Below, one piece after another: positions 1 through 8,343 of a DNA stretch of 64,000 nt (its first letter is position 1; every line of letters starts with the position of its first letter). Position numbers and translations under genes: made by a program. Source of the DNA: Bacillus methanolicus PB1 (GTDB lineage Bacteria > Bacillota > Bacilli > Bacillales > Cytobacillaceae); assembly GCF_000262755.1 (NCBI RefSeq), contig NZ_AFEU01000003.1, positions 434,001 to 498,000 of the forward strand. Direction: 5' to 3'. The notes beneath the pieces were generated by a model that did not search any database, was not told the DNA's origin, and saw only the letters and a list, made by a program, of their open reading frames with translations.

Positions 1-111
1 CGGACCGATGATTGAAACAAATTCTTCTTTTCCCACTCGAAAGGTAAGGTCACGAATAATTTCGTTTCTGCCAAATCGTTTTGAAACTTCTTTTATAATA
101 AGATGGCTCAT
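1..111 (-). CDS. thiZ: ABC transporter ATPase, N-terminal part (ThiZ-like, partial)
   Basis: Only the first 37 codons lie in the window; the gene runs on past base 1. The visible protein starts MSHLIIKEVSKRFG and reaches FVSIIGP, the strand just before a Walker A loop, as expected for an ABC ATPase. Its ATG overlaps the stop of the upstream permease gene by 4 bases, so the two are translationally coupled. It would energise uptake of a thiamine precursor together with the permease and lipoprotein encoded upstream. The name rests on operon context and the TPP riboswitch rather than on this short fragment. Confidence 0.75.
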   Translation of the reverse strand, partial: MSHLIIKEVSKRFGRNEIIRDLTFRVGKEEFVSIIGP

Positions 112-875
112 CTTTGATCCTCTCCTTTGCCCTGCCAATGAACAATTCGCTTTTCAGCCAAAACAATCAGCAGGAAAAACAGCAGGCTGAGAAACATAAT
201 CGTAAAAATCGCGACAAATACGCGGTCGGTGCGAAACGAGGAGGAAGCCAGCGTCATGTAAACGCCAATTCCTTTTTCCGCGCCAAGCCATTCTGATATG
301 ACTGCTCCCATGACACTGTATGTCGCAGAGATTTTTAATCCGGAAAAAATCGACGGAAGCGAATGCGGCCACTCCAGCTTCCAAAACAGCTGCTGTTTTG
401 TAGCCCCCGCCATCATCATGTAATGTTTAAGTTCCTGTGGAGTTTGCCTGAAACCGTCCATAGCGGCGATCGTGATCGGGAAAAAACAGACAAGCGTGAT
501 GACGATTATCTTCGGCAGCAGCCCAAACCCAAACCATATGACAAGAAGCGGTGCGAGCACAATAATCGGCACATTTTGCGATAAAATCAAGAGCGGATAA
601 ACGGATGTCCGAAGGAATGGAACGAGATGCAAAACAATGGCCGTGAAAATGCCGACGCCGGACCCGGCTGCAAAACCGAGAAGGGCGATTTTGACCGTTG
701 AAACTGCATCCGGATAAAAATTGGACCAGCCAGCCGCCCCTTCCGCCACAATTTTGGATGGGGCAGGCAGGAGCCATTTAGGGATTCCGGCCGTTTTTAC
801 TCCAATTTCCCAAGTGATAAAGAAAAGGAGGAGAACCAGGAGCGGTCTCCATCCTTTTATGATTGCTTCTCTCAT
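108..875 (-). CDS. thiX: ABC transporter permease for thiamine precursor (ThiX-like)
   Basis: This 255-residue membrane protein is a BPD-type ABC permease of the SsuC/TauC/ThiX group. It has about six hydrophobic segments, and the EAA loop is visible around residues 145-175 (AAMDGFRQTPQELKHYMMMA). It would form the membrane channel for hydroxymethylpyrimidine or a related thiamine precursor. Its start shares one base with the stop of the preceding thiamine-binding gene and its end overlaps the ATPase start, so it sits inside a tightly packed operon. Family assignment is clear; substrate is inferred from the TPP riboswitch and the ThiY-like lipoprotein. Confidence 0.85.
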   Translation of the reverse strand: MREAIIKGWRPLLVLLLFFITWEIGVKTAGIPKWLLPAPSKIVAEGAAGWSNFYPDAVSTVKIALLGFAAGSGVGIFTAIVLHLVPFLRTSVYPLLILSQNVPIIVLAPLLVIWFGFGLLPKIIVITLVCFFPITIAAMDGFRQTPQELKHYMMMAGATKQQLFWKLEWPHSLPSIFSGLKISATYSVMGAVISEWLGAEKGIGVYMTLASSSFRTDRVFVAIFTIMFLSLLFFLLIVLAEKRIVHWQGKGEDQR

Positions 876-1165
876 TACCGATACTTCTCCGTCAGTTGAT
901 TCATTGTAATCCCCTCTGGCTGGTATAAAATTTTTACTTGAGAGATGACATTTTTACTGCCCATTTCAATCATCCGCTCATTCATATCTTTGATGACTTT
1001 TAATAGCTTGTCCAGTTCGCCTTCCATTGTCGTTTCAAGCGGGTGCACCTCATATGCAACCCCTGAATCATGTATCACTTTTATCGCTTCGTCCACATAC
1101 GGTATCACATCTTCCCCATTTTTTGTCTTTGGCAAAATTTGAATGCTTACAAGCGCGTCAGCCAT
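875..1165 (-). CDS. Thiamine-binding protein, MTH1187/YkoF family
   Basis: This 96-residue protein matches the small single-domain MTH1187 (DUF77) family, related to the thiamine-binding domains of YkoF. Typical features are the opening ALVSIQILPKTKNG, a central HPLETTMEGELD segment that lines the ligand pocket in this family, and a helix with KVIKDMNERMIEMG. It lies between the ThiY-like lipoprotein (12 bases upstream) and the permease. The setting in a TPP-riboswitch operon supports binding of thiamine or its pyrimidine moiety in the cytoplasm. Whether it acts in uptake, sensing or salvage cannot be read from sequence. Confidence 0.85.
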   Translation of the reverse strand: MADALVSIQILPKTKNGEDVIPYVDEAIKVIHDSGVAYEVHPLETTMEGELDKLLKVIKDMNERMIEMGSKNVISQVKILYQPEGITMNQLTEKYR

Positions 1166-1177
1166 CTTGTTTCCTCC

Positions 1178-2170
1178 CTATTCCGGCAAAAATTCATTGG
1201 TGAATGCTTTTTTGGCATCAAGCTTTTTTTCCAATAAGCCATTTTCATACATCCAGGACGCGTAATTTTCCCATACCTCAAGCTTTTGTTCGCCCCATCT
1301 CGGCGCATCATCCTGATATTTTGATGCCAGCCATTCTTGGCTCTTTTTCACTAATTCCGGATCAAGGTCTGGCTCCGCTTTAATTAAAATATCTGCCGCT
1401 TTTTTAGGATTTTTAATCGCAAATTGATAGCCTTTTGATGCGGCGCTCACAAATGCTTTTACAATCTCAGGTTTTTTCGAAATAATTGTTTCGTTTGTCG
1501 TTAACACCGGTGTGTAATAGTCGAGTTTTTTGGAGTAATCGGTTAAATATACCATGTTCAATTTCTCGCCGCGAAGCTCTGCTTCAATGCCTGTCCATCC
1601 GTAATAAATCCATGCAAAATCAATGTCCTTTTTTACGGCGGTAAAGAAATCTGTATCTCCTATGTTTACAATCTTTACTTTTTCGACATCGGCATTTTCT
1701 TTTTTCATTAATGAGCTGATCACTGACTTTTCAACCGGTGAGCCCCAACCGCCGTAAGTCTTTCCTTCAAAATCCTTCGGTGATTTGATATTTTTTTCAA
1801 CCGGCGATGCAAATCCTGATGTGTTGTGCTGAATGATCGCCGCAATCGACACAATCGGAACTCCCTGGATGCGCGCCTGCGTAATTCCTTCCTGGTAACC
1901 GACCCCAAATTCAGATTTTCCGGATGCCACTAGCTGATCCGCTCCCGTCTCACCCGGCTTAACTATTTCTACATCCAATCCTTCCTGTTCGAAATAGCCT
2001 TTTTCTTTCGCTACATATAATCCGGTGTGATTGGTGTTCGGCGTCCAATCGAGCACGACCGACACCTTTTCAAGTGATTTTTCTTTTTTGTCTGATGATG
2101 AATCATTCTTGTCAGTACCGCAGCCCGTTAAGAGCATGGCTGAAAAAAGCAATGCAAGCCATTTTTTCAT
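1178..2170 (-). CDS. thiY: Thiamine-precursor substrate-binding lipoprotein (ThiY-like)
   Basis: This 330-residue protein has a lipoprotein signal (MKKWLALLFSAMLLTGCG, Cys about residue 17) and an NMT1/THI5-like periplasmic-binding fold. The segment VVLDWTPNTNHTGLYVAKEKG at residues 38-58 is the hallmark of pyrimidine-binding ThiY/Thi5 proteins. It is the first gene of the operon and follows the riboswitch terminator by about 50 bases. It would capture hydroxymethylpyrimidine-type compounds outside the membrane and hand them to ThiX/ThiZ. Length and motif agree with a full, intact gene. Confidence 0.88.
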   Translation of the reverse strand: MKKWLALLFSAMLLTGCGTDKNDSSSDKKEKSLEKVSVVLDWTPNTNHTGLYVAKEKGYFEQEGLDVEIVKPGETGADQLVASGKSEFGVGYQEGITQARIQGVPIVSIAAIIQHNTSGFASPVEKNIKSPKDFEGKTYGGWGSPVEKSVISSLMKKENADVEKVKIVNIGDTDFFTAVKKDIDFAWIYYGWTGIEAELRGEKLNMVYLTDYSKKLDYYTPVLTTNETIISKKPEIVKAFVSAASKGYQFAIKNPKKAADILIKAEPDLDPELVKKSQEWLASKYQDDAPRWGEQKLEVWENYASWMYENGLLEKKLDAKKAFTNEFLPE

Positions 2171-2218
2171 TTGATAGTTCCCCCTTTATGTAATTATGAA
2201 ATCAAGCAAGCCAGGACG

Positions 2219-2256
2219 CAAAAAAAATGCGCCCAGGCCAGAACCTGAGCGTGCAG
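2219..2256 (-). terminator. Riboswitch-controlled intrinsic terminator
   Basis: On the minus strand TGCACGCTCAGG pairs with CCTGGGCGCA around a short loop and is followed by eight T residues. It lies between the TPP aptamer and thiY, so it is the likely expression platform: TPP binding should favour this hairpin and stop transcription. Confidence 0.75.
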
Positions 2257-2288
2257 ACGAACAAACATTCAATCTGTAGAAGATTCAT

Positions 2289-2376
2289 GTTCCCTCCGCT
2301 GGTCTGAACCAGTTCAGGTTCCAAGGGTCATCATCTTACGGATGAAATCTCAACCGGCAACACCGGTCCCCCTACA
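2289..2376 (-). promoter_or_regulatory. TPP riboswitch (THI element)
   Basis: Read on the minus strand the segment contains the conserved THI-box pieces in order: GTAGGGGGACC, a variable hairpin, GGTTGAGAT (CUGAGA-like), GATGACCCTTGGAACCTGA, and the closing CCAGCGGAGGGAA. It precedes the ThiY-ThiX-ThiZ operon and an intrinsic terminator. High TPP should repress the transporter. Confidence 0.95.
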
Positions 2377-2425
2377 TTTCATACTATGAAATTATCAAAT
2401 CAAAACAATTATAGCAGATTACTAG

Positions 2426-2536
2426 AAACGGGGCCAGGCCCCCTTCTTGCTTTAAAGCGGTAACGCTGTAATGTGGTGCGGGTCAGACCCGCGGCGCTTT
2501 AAAGTGTTAACGCGGTAATACTTTGCAAACTCGACC
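2426..2536. repeat. Palindromic intergenic repeats (GGGTCAGACCC type)
   Basis: Two GC-rich palindromes occur here: GGGGCCAGGCCCC at about 2430 and GCGGGTCAGACCCGC at about 2489. They are set within two diverged copies of a GCTTTAAAG(C/T)G(G/T)TAACGC(T/G)GTAAT module. A third palindrome of the same kind, GGGTCAGACCC, lies near 24900. No gene is visible between the riboswitch and the next promoter. Confidence 0.5.
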
Positions 2537-2554
2537 CGCATTGCGGTTAAAAAT

Positions 2555-2591
2555 ATGACATTTGTCATCTGATTTTCATGACATTTCTGAC
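2555..2591 (+). promoter_or_regulatory. Candidate response-regulator operator upstream of ABC/two-component operon
   Basis: A perfect inverted repeat ATGACA-TT-TGTCAT sits at 2555-2568. A partial copy, ATGACATTTCTGAC, begins 23 bases later at 2578. A plausible -10 box TATACA is at 2613-2618, about 30 bases before the first gene. Two spaced sites of this type are usual for NarL/LuxR-type regulators, and the operon encodes such a regulator. Confidence 0.45.
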
Positions 2592-2645
2592 TAAAAAATG
2601 GTTTTCCTGCATTATACAATGAAATCAGTAATCAGGAGGTGTTAC

Positions 2646-3557
2646 ATGTTAATGAATGAAGTTGTGAGTGTAAAAAATGTAACAAAGACCTTTCAGGATA
2701 AAAAAGCAGTGAATGATATATCCTTTTCCATCGGGAAGGGTGAGGTAGTAGCAATCCTTGGCCCGAACGGCGCCGGGAAAACAACAACCATTTCGATGAT
2801 GTTGGGGCTGTTAACGCCGACAGCTGGAGAAATTCGTTTATTCGGCCGGCTGCCACCGGAAAAAAACGTCCGTGAGAAGATCAGCACGATGCTGCAGGAA
2901 GTCAGTGTCATGGAGGGTTTAAAGGTTAAAGAGCTGCTGGAATTAATCCGAAGTTATTATCCTCATCCCTTGCCATTACACGATCTCATTGCTTTAACCG
3001 GGTTAACGGAACAGGATTTAAAAAAAATGACAGAAAAGTTATCAGAGGGACAAAAGCGCCGGCTGAGTTTTGCATTAGCACTTGCTGGAAATCCTGAGCT
3101 TATTATATTAGACGAGCCGACAGTCGGGATGGATATTACATCAAGAAATCGATTTTGGCAAACAGTTGAAAAACTCGCCGGCCAAGGGCGGACCATTATT
3201 TTTACAACCCATTATCTTCAAGAAGCGGATGATATCGCACAACGAATTTTGCTGTTTAAAAATGGCGAGATTATTGCAGACTTAACCTCTTCAGAAATAA
3301 AAGCGAGACTTTCAAAGAAATCTGTTACTTTTGTGGTCGATCCGGCAATGTCTCTCGTTAGTCTGTTTAAACACCCAGTCATCGACAATATTTATCGAAA
3401 AAATGACCGGGTCATTGTCCAGACCGATGACACAGATAAAGTATTAGAACTTCTTTTCATAGAGAAAATCGGGGCACGTGATATCGTAATTGAACGCGGA
3501 AAATTGGAAGAGGCGTTTAAGGAGCTAACCGCCGAACACAGGGAGGTAAAAAAATAA
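2646..3557 (+). CDS. ABC transporter ATP-binding protein (exporter, YvfR-like)
   Basis: This is a 303-residue ABC ATPase. It shows Walker A (GPNGAGKTT), a signature region [10 protein letters not shown], Walker B (LIILDEP) and the switch His ([10 protein letters not shown]). The C-terminal extension of about 80 residues is typical of ABC-2 exporter ATPases. I place the start at 2646 because AGGAGGT lies five bases upstream; an upstream ATG at 2598 has no such site. The stop overlaps the permease start. The order ATPase, permease, kinase, regulator matches the yvfRSTU arrangement of B. subtilis. The exported substrate is unknown. Confidence 0.88.
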   Translation: MLMNEVVSVKNVTKTFQDKKAVNDISFSIGKGEVVAILGPNGAGKTTTISMMLGLLTPTAGEIRLFGRLPPEKNVREKISTMLQEVSVMEGLKVKELLELIRSYYPHPLPLHDLIALTGLTEQDLKKMTEKLSEGQKRRLSFALALAGNPELIILDEPTVGMDITSRNRFWQTVEKLAGQGRTIIFTTHYLQEADDIAQRILLFKNGEIIADLTSSEIKARLSKKSVTFVVDPAMSLVSLFKHPVIDNIYRKNDRVIVQTDDTDKVLELLFIEKIGARDIVIERGKLEEAFKELTAEHREVKK

Positions 3558-4267
3558 TGAAGGTATTGCAGTTGCAATGCAAAACAGAGATATTAAGGGT
3601 ATTGCGGAATCGTTACTTTCTTTTTTGGTCATTGATGATGCCTATCCTTTTCTATTATATTTTTACAAATGTCGTGAATACGAATGTACCCGACAAAGCC
3701 CTTTGGCAAGCACATTATTTAATGTCGATGACGGTTTATAGTGTCATGGGTTCTTCAATGATGACGCTAGGCATTCGCATGGTTCAAGCACGCTCCGAAG
3801 GCTGGGCCACGTTTATCCGCATTACGCCGCTTTCTGACAGCGTTTATTTTGCCGCACAAATGATCGGCCAAAGTGTCATTCATATTCTTTCAATTACAGT
3901 TATTTTTACGGCCGGAGCCATTATCAATAACGTTAGCCTAACTCCATATGAATGGATCATGAGTGGAATATGGATTTTAATTGCCTCGACACCTTTTCTG
4001 GCCTTAGGAACATTGATCGGCTTGATGAAAAAAGTTGAAACGGCAGCCACCATCAGCAATGTGCTATATATGGTACTGGCGATCACAGGAGGATTGTGGA
4101 TGCTTCTTGAAGTCATGCCTGAATTGATGCAAAACATTGGAAAATGGCTGCCTTCGTATCATTTTGGAAATGGCGCATGGGAAATTGTTCGCGGGAGAAT
4201 GCCTGAATGGAAGAATTTTCTCATATTGGTATCCTATTTGCTCGTATTCATGACAATATCTAAATAA
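3557..4267 (+). CDS. ABC-2 type permease (YvfS-like), C-terminus frameshifted
   Basis: This 236-residue polytopic protein of the ABC-2 membrane family has about six hydrophobic segments and starts one base inside the ATPase stop codon. The reading frame ends LLVFMTISK at 4267. The next frame continues with IIRRKQEAV and a stop at 4291-4293, just eight bases before the kinase start, which is the kind of basic tail these permeases carry. A one-base indel near 4255-4265 probably removed the native tail. Function may survive, because only the last few residues are affected. Confidence 0.8.
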   Translation: MKVLQLQCKTEILRVLRNRYFLFWSLMMPILFYYIFTNVVNTNVPDKALWQAHYLMSMTVYSVMGSSMMTLGIRMVQARSEGWATFIRITPLSDSVYFAAQMIGQSVIHILSITVIFTAGAIINNVSLTPYEWIMSGIWILIASTPFLALGTLIGLMKKVETAATISNVLYMVLAITGGLWMLLEVMPELMQNIGKWLPSYHFGNGAWEIVRGRMPEWKNFLILVSYLLVFMTISK

Positions 4268-4300
4268 TTAGAAGAAAACAAGAAGCGGTGTGAGGAAGGT

Positions 4301-5454
4301 ATGCTTGACTTTAAGGGCAGGCAAATTTCGATTTTTCCCAGGCGTTATGGCTTTTTCCCATATATCTTTCTAATTTATGTCTTGTTTCCAATCTTTTATT
4401 TAATGAGTGAGACAGGTTTTAAACAGGTATTTGGCTATATAATGGTTTTCCTTTTTTTAGTTACGTACCGCCAACTGTATTTCGCAGCTGAAAGAAAGAG
4501 CTTTTCCTGCTGGCTTGCCCTGCAGCTGTTGATCATCTTTATTTTCGGCATGTTCTATAACCTAAATTTCTGATTTTTAGGTTTTTTTTTCCGCAAATTT
4601 TATCGGCTGGTACAAGGATAAAAAAATGTTTAAGTGGGGGATCATCAGTCTAGTTTTCGTTGAATTAGTTCCAATATTTTATCATTTGATTCATGCTCAG
4701 TTTGACTTTTCAACAAAAGATTTACTGTATTTTGTTCCATTTTTGGTCATTATGTTCATCTCGCCGTATGGAATCCGTTCCTTGAATAAACGAATGGAAC
4801 TGGAGAAACAGCTCGATCAAGCCAACCAGCAAATTAAAGAATTGGTGAAGCGCGAGGAATGGCTGCGTATTGCCCGCGACCTTCATGATACGCTCGGTCA
4901 TACGTTGTCTCTCCTTACGTTAAAAAGCCAGCTTGTCCAAAGGTTAACGGCGATTGATCCGGAGCGGGCCCGGTTCGAGGCAAAGGAAATGGAGATCACC
5001 TCCCGCGCCGCACTAAAACAAGTGCGCGAACTTGTTTCCGACATGAGAGCTGCCGCTATTGCGGAGGAACTCATGCAAATTCAACAAATTTTAAAAGCCG
5101 CGGATATTGCTTATCATTACAATGGGGAAGTCGATTACAAAGAGATTTCCCTCTTTACACAAAACATGTTAAGCATGTGTTTGCGAGAAGCAGCAACGAA
5201 TGTCGTAAAGCACAGTCGCGCAAAAAATTGCTTTATTTCCATTTATCGGACGTCTGACTATTTTAAAGTAATCGTAAAGGACGATGGCATTGGTATAGCC
5301 GATCGCCATCAGTAATGGCAATGGGTTAAACGGAATCAAAGAACGGCTTGATTTAATTGACGGGACTCTATTACTTTTCAATCATAACGGAACCGTGCTG
5401 GAAATGACAGTCCCGATTTTACAAAAAGCTGAGAAAGAAGGTGCCGCTGTATGA
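4301..5454 (+). pseudogene. Sensor histidine kinase (YvfT/DesK-like), disrupted
   Basis: The kinase that should follow the ABC genes is recognisable but broken three times. Its first part (4301-4570) encodes transmembrane segments and hits a TGA at 4571-4573. A run of nine T at 4582-4590 then changes frame, and the sequence resumes as LGFFSANFIGWYKDKK leading into residues from 4626. The HisKA_3 phosphoacceptor motif RIARDLHDTLGH and the ATPase motifs EAATNVVKHS and DDGIGI are intact. A further one-base shift near 5310 separates these from the C-terminal GNGLNGIKERLDLIDG, which ends at 5454 and overlaps the regulator start by 4 bases. Decay or sequencing indels are both possible. Confidence 0.8.
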
Positions 5455-6053
5455 TCCGCCTGTTTATTGCCGAAGACCAGCCGATGCTTCTCGGAGCATT
5501 GGGGTCATTGTTCGATCTTGAAGACGATATGAAGGTAATCGGCCAAGCATTGAATGGAGAGGAAGCCCTTCATTCCATTCTGATTCTTCAGCCTGATCTG
5601 TGTCTAATGGATATTGAGATGCCGGTGAAAAACGGGCTGGAAGTAGCGGAAGAATTGTCCAAACGCTCAGTTACCTGCAAAGTGATCATTCTAACAACGT
5701 TCGCCCGTCCCGGTTATTTTGAACGGGCGCTGAAAATCGGGGTTCATGGTTATTTACTGAAGGATGGTTCGATAGAAGAACTGGCTGATGCAATTCGGAA
5801 AGTAATGGCCGGAAAGCGGGTTTTTAGTCCAGAATTAACGTTTGATGCAATCCGGGAAGAAAACCCGCTCAGCCAAAGAGAACAGGAAATTTTGCGACTG
5901 GCAGCTGAAGGAAAAACCACAAAGGAAATTACGGCCTCGCTCTATTTATCATCGGGAACACTCCGAAACTATATTTCTGAAATCATTCAAAAATTGAATG
6001 CAAAAAACCGTATGGATGCTGTCAGTATTGCAAAGAAAAAAGGGTGGATATAG
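5451..6053 (+). CDS. NarL/LuxR-family response regulator (YvfU-like)
   Basis: This 200-residue protein has an N-terminal receiver domain (acidic pair EDQ near residue 9, phosphoacceptor in LCLMDIEMP, conserved ILTTFARPGYFERAL) and a C-terminal LuxR helix-turn-helix (LSQREQEILRLAAEGKTTKEI). It overlaps the native end of the broken kinase by 4 bases. It is intact although its kinase is not, so it may now act unphosphorylated, be served by another kinase, or be a relic. Likely target is the paired repeat upstream of its own operon. Confidence 0.88.
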   Translation: MIRLFIAEDQPMLLGALGSLFDLEDDMKVIGQALNGEEALHSILILQPDLCLMDIEMPVKNGLEVAEELSKRSVTCKVIILTTFARPGYFERALKIGVHGYLLKDGSIEELADAIRKVMAGKRVFSPELTFDAIREENPLSQREQEILRLAAEGKTTKEITASLYLSSGTLRNYISEIIQKLNAKNRMDAVSIAKKKGWI

Positions 6054-6123
6054 GCTCCAGAATTATATTTAGAGTAAACCCCTAAAGGTAGCTGCTAAAA
6101 ATTTATAGATTTTTGTGTCTACT

Positions 6124-6288
6124 TTATTGACCTAATATCAAACTTTTAATAGATTTAATATTCTCATTTTTGGTCCTGTTTTTTTCAATAATTGTTACTT
6201 TCTTATTCATTGAACCAAAAGTTGCTGCACTTCCAATTACACCAATGAGAAATAATGTCAGGGCAATAAAAGAAAGCTTTTTAATCAT
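6124..6288 (-). pseudogene. DUF4097/LiaG-like protein, N-terminal remnant
   Basis: A 54-codon frame begins MIKKLSFIALTLFLIGVIG, the usual signal-anchor start of DUF4097 proteins that follow HAAS-domain genes. It stops after ENIKSIKSLILGQ, where the long beta-helical domain should begin. Its ATG overlaps the end of the HAAS-type fragment (ATGATTAA), as in intact pairs. Complete relatives exceed 250 residues, so this is a remnant. Confidence 0.5.
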
Positions 6289-6610
6289 GCATCATTCCAC
6301 CTTTTAATATGGCTGCATTGTATTTCAGATAACGAAGAAAGCACTTTTTTACACCTATCGTTATATAATACATGCCTATTGTGATGAACAAACCTATGCC
6401 ACAAAATGCAATCGAAACAAATACATCAAACCATTCGAAAGTTCCGGGAAAAGCAATGGCACATACGAACATTATGAATGGACTCAAAATCCCGGCTATA
6501 CCACTAATCCAACCAGCACCCAAAAGACCAAGCAGCCCTAATAAAGGACCAAGAACAAAGAATAAGTTAACAAAACCTATACCAATAACTGTCCATATAG
6601 TTCGAAACAT
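6281..6610 (-). pseudogene. HAAS-domain (DUF1700) membrane protein, C-terminal half
   Basis: The 109-residue frame contains only the hydrophobic half of a DUF1700/HAAS protein: three transmembrane segments and the tail RYLKYNAAILKGGMMHD. The soluble N-terminal HAAS helix bundle of about 80 residues is missing. It begins five bases after the native stop of the ComA-like gene, so a deletion fused the two neighbourhoods. It is followed by the DUF4097 remnant with the normal overlap. The fragment could still be translated, but I regard it as non-functional. Confidence 0.55.
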
Positions 6611-6615
6611 ATTGT

Positions 6616-7253
6616 CTACAGCTCCTCTTCTGGTATAAGGCCGAACTTTTTGGCTTTTGCGATTGTATCGACCCTCGTCCTAACCCCAAACTTTTGGTAG
6701 AGCAATATTCAAGGGATCGTTGGCTCATCGATAAAGAATTAGCCATTTCTCTTGTATTTTTACCCTTTGACAATTCTGCCAAAATGTCTTCTTCTGTTTT
6801 CGTCAGGATTACCGTATCTTGCGAATTGGTTCCACCGGAAACGATCCCCGGCCTTCTTAGTTCTCTTACAAGCGAAAGCGGCAAGACAACCTGTTGACGC
6901 AGGGCGCTTCTTAACCCAATCACTAATTCTTCTCTTGAAGAAGTTTTTGATAAAAAACCGGAAACTCCAGCCTCCACCAATAAATTAAAGTGTGGTTTAA
7001 TATCAAAACCGGTGTAAATCAATACTATTAAATCCTGGTTATACACTAAAGCTTTTTTTGTTAGTTCAAGCCCATTCAAGTGAGGCATATACAAATCAAA
7101 CAGCAAAATATCATAATGTTGCAGCTCAATTTTATTTAATGCGTTCAAAGAACTGTTTTCTATTGAAATATTAAAGTCGGGTTCCTGCTCCAATAGCATT
7201 TTTGTAACTTCAAATATAGATAAATGGTCGTCGACAATCAAAATATTTATCAT
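6616..7253 (-). pseudogene. ComA-like response regulator, frameshifted in HTH
   Basis: The receiver domain is complete (MINILIVDDH, phosphoacceptor in ILLFDLYMPH, LIVLIYTGFD) and resembles ComA-type regulators. The LuxR helix-turn-helix reads normally to MSQRSLEYC. A frameshift near 6690-6700 then moves the native ending RTRVDTIAKAKKFGLI to another frame, with its stop at 6616-6618. Without correction the frame runs out of phase into the HAAS fragment to 6567. DNA binding should be lost. It lies 12 bases after the remnant of its kinase. Confidence 0.7.
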
Positions 7254-7265
7254 AGTAAAACCCTC

Positions 7266-7415
7266 TCAAAATTTTTTATCGCCAATGCTGTTAAATGGAA
7301 TTTGCATGGTAACTTTTAACCCGCAATTCGGCTTTGAATAAAACTCTACATGACCAAAAAGGCTCTGGACGTGTTGCTTAATGCTTGTTAAACCCATATT
7401 ATTAAAGACCGCTAT
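7266..7415 (-). pseudogene. ComP-like histidine kinase, C-terminal remnant
   Basis: About 47 codons remain of a kinase, beginning near NNMGLTSIKQHVQSL and ending in VTMQIPFN, the last strand of the HATPase domain. Everything upstream has been replaced by the end of the FixH-like gene, with the junction falling almost exactly on that gene's stop codon (7412-7414). Together with the ComA-like pseudogene it marks a lost ComP/ComA-type two-component system. No comQ or comX is visible. Confidence 0.6.
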
Positions 7416-8296
7416 TTTATCTCCACTACAAATGGGAACGCCCTGACTTTTCCATTTTGCTTGAACTCGGCCCATATCTTATAAATGCCAGGCTTTTCGA
7501 ACTGTGTTTCAAAAACCGTATCCTTGTCATTTGCCGGATGCACATGGAGGAAATTCTGGGCATTTTCATCAAGAATGACCACATGGCCCATCGCTCCCAG
7601 ATAAGGGGTTAATTTTGTTTTATCAAGATCAAAGGTTAACTTTACCGGTTCATTGGCCTTAAAAGAACTCATAGTTAGTTTTACGGTTTCGCCATCGACA
7701 TTCTTGCTTAATGTTTTGTCCGGCTGAAGGCCATGGCTATGTGTTGACATACCCGGATTTCCTACGATAAATGGAACCGGCGCTACATGATAAGCTAAAC
7801 TTTTCGGCTTAATGTCAACGAACGCCTTATAAAATCCATCAGGAAGACTATTCCCAATTGTAAATTCACCTTTGCCTGTCTGTTCAGGGTGCAGGTGGTA
7901 ATATTTATGCAGCTGGTCATCCACAACTATAAGATGAAGCAGCTTCTCATGATTTACTTCTAAATCTTCCACTGGATTTCCCGACTTATCTTTTAAGAAA
8001 ATCTTTAACTCATCTTGATCCGATTGAAGAAACACACTTACCTCGCTGCTGCCCTCAAGTGCCGTGCCGCTTCCATGCTGATGGCCGCTTTTGTTCACTT
8101 CACCTTGAACACTGTGGCCCTGGGATTCACCATGTGGCTCACTTTGTTCCTGACTTGTGGATGCTCCATATGACACAGATTGATTGTGGCCATGTGACTC
8201 GGTCTGTTTTTCATCGGCAAACCATTTAGCATACACTGAATATCCTCCTATTACTGCAGCCAAATATAGAACGGCCGCAATACTCCATTTTTTCAT
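7412..8296 (-). CDS. FixH/YtkA-like secreted or membrane-anchored protein
   Basis: This 294-residue protein has an N-terminal membrane anchor or signal (MKKWSIAAVLYLAAVIGGYSVYAKWF), a His/Ser/Gln-rich linker with many HG and GHS repeats, and two Ig-like beta-domains of the YtkA/FixH type. The second ends KIWAEFKQNGKVRAFPFVVE. I choose the start at 8296 because GGAGGGTG lies upstream; the longer frame from 8338 has none. The His-rich linker may bind metal (inference). The gene stands in front of the comP remnant and behind an ABC exporter transcribed in the same direction. Confidence 0.7.
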   Translation of the reverse strand: MKKWSIAAVLYLAAVIGGYSVYAKWFADEKQTESHGHNQSVSYGASTSQEQSEPHGESQGHSVQGEVNKSGHQHGSGTALEGSSEVSVFLQSDQDELKIFLKDKSGNPVEDLEVNHEKLLHLIVVDDQLHKYYHLHPEQTGKGEFTIGNSLPDGFYKAFVDIKPKSLAYHVAPVPFIVGNPGMSTHSHGLQPDKTLSKNVDGETVKLTMSSFKANEPVKLTFDLDKTKLTPYLGAMGHVVILDENAQNFLHVHPANDKDTVFETQFEKPGIYKIWAEFKQNGKVRAFPFVVEIK

Positions 8297-8343
8297 CGCT
8301 TTCACCCTCCTATTAGGAAAATTATTCCATATTATCAAGTTCC

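Noticed and set aside
7412-7475. Start of the 69-codon frame at 7475 as part of the kinase
   Set aside because: The first 20 codons are the FixH-like gene read in another frame; only the part after about 7415 resembles a kinase.
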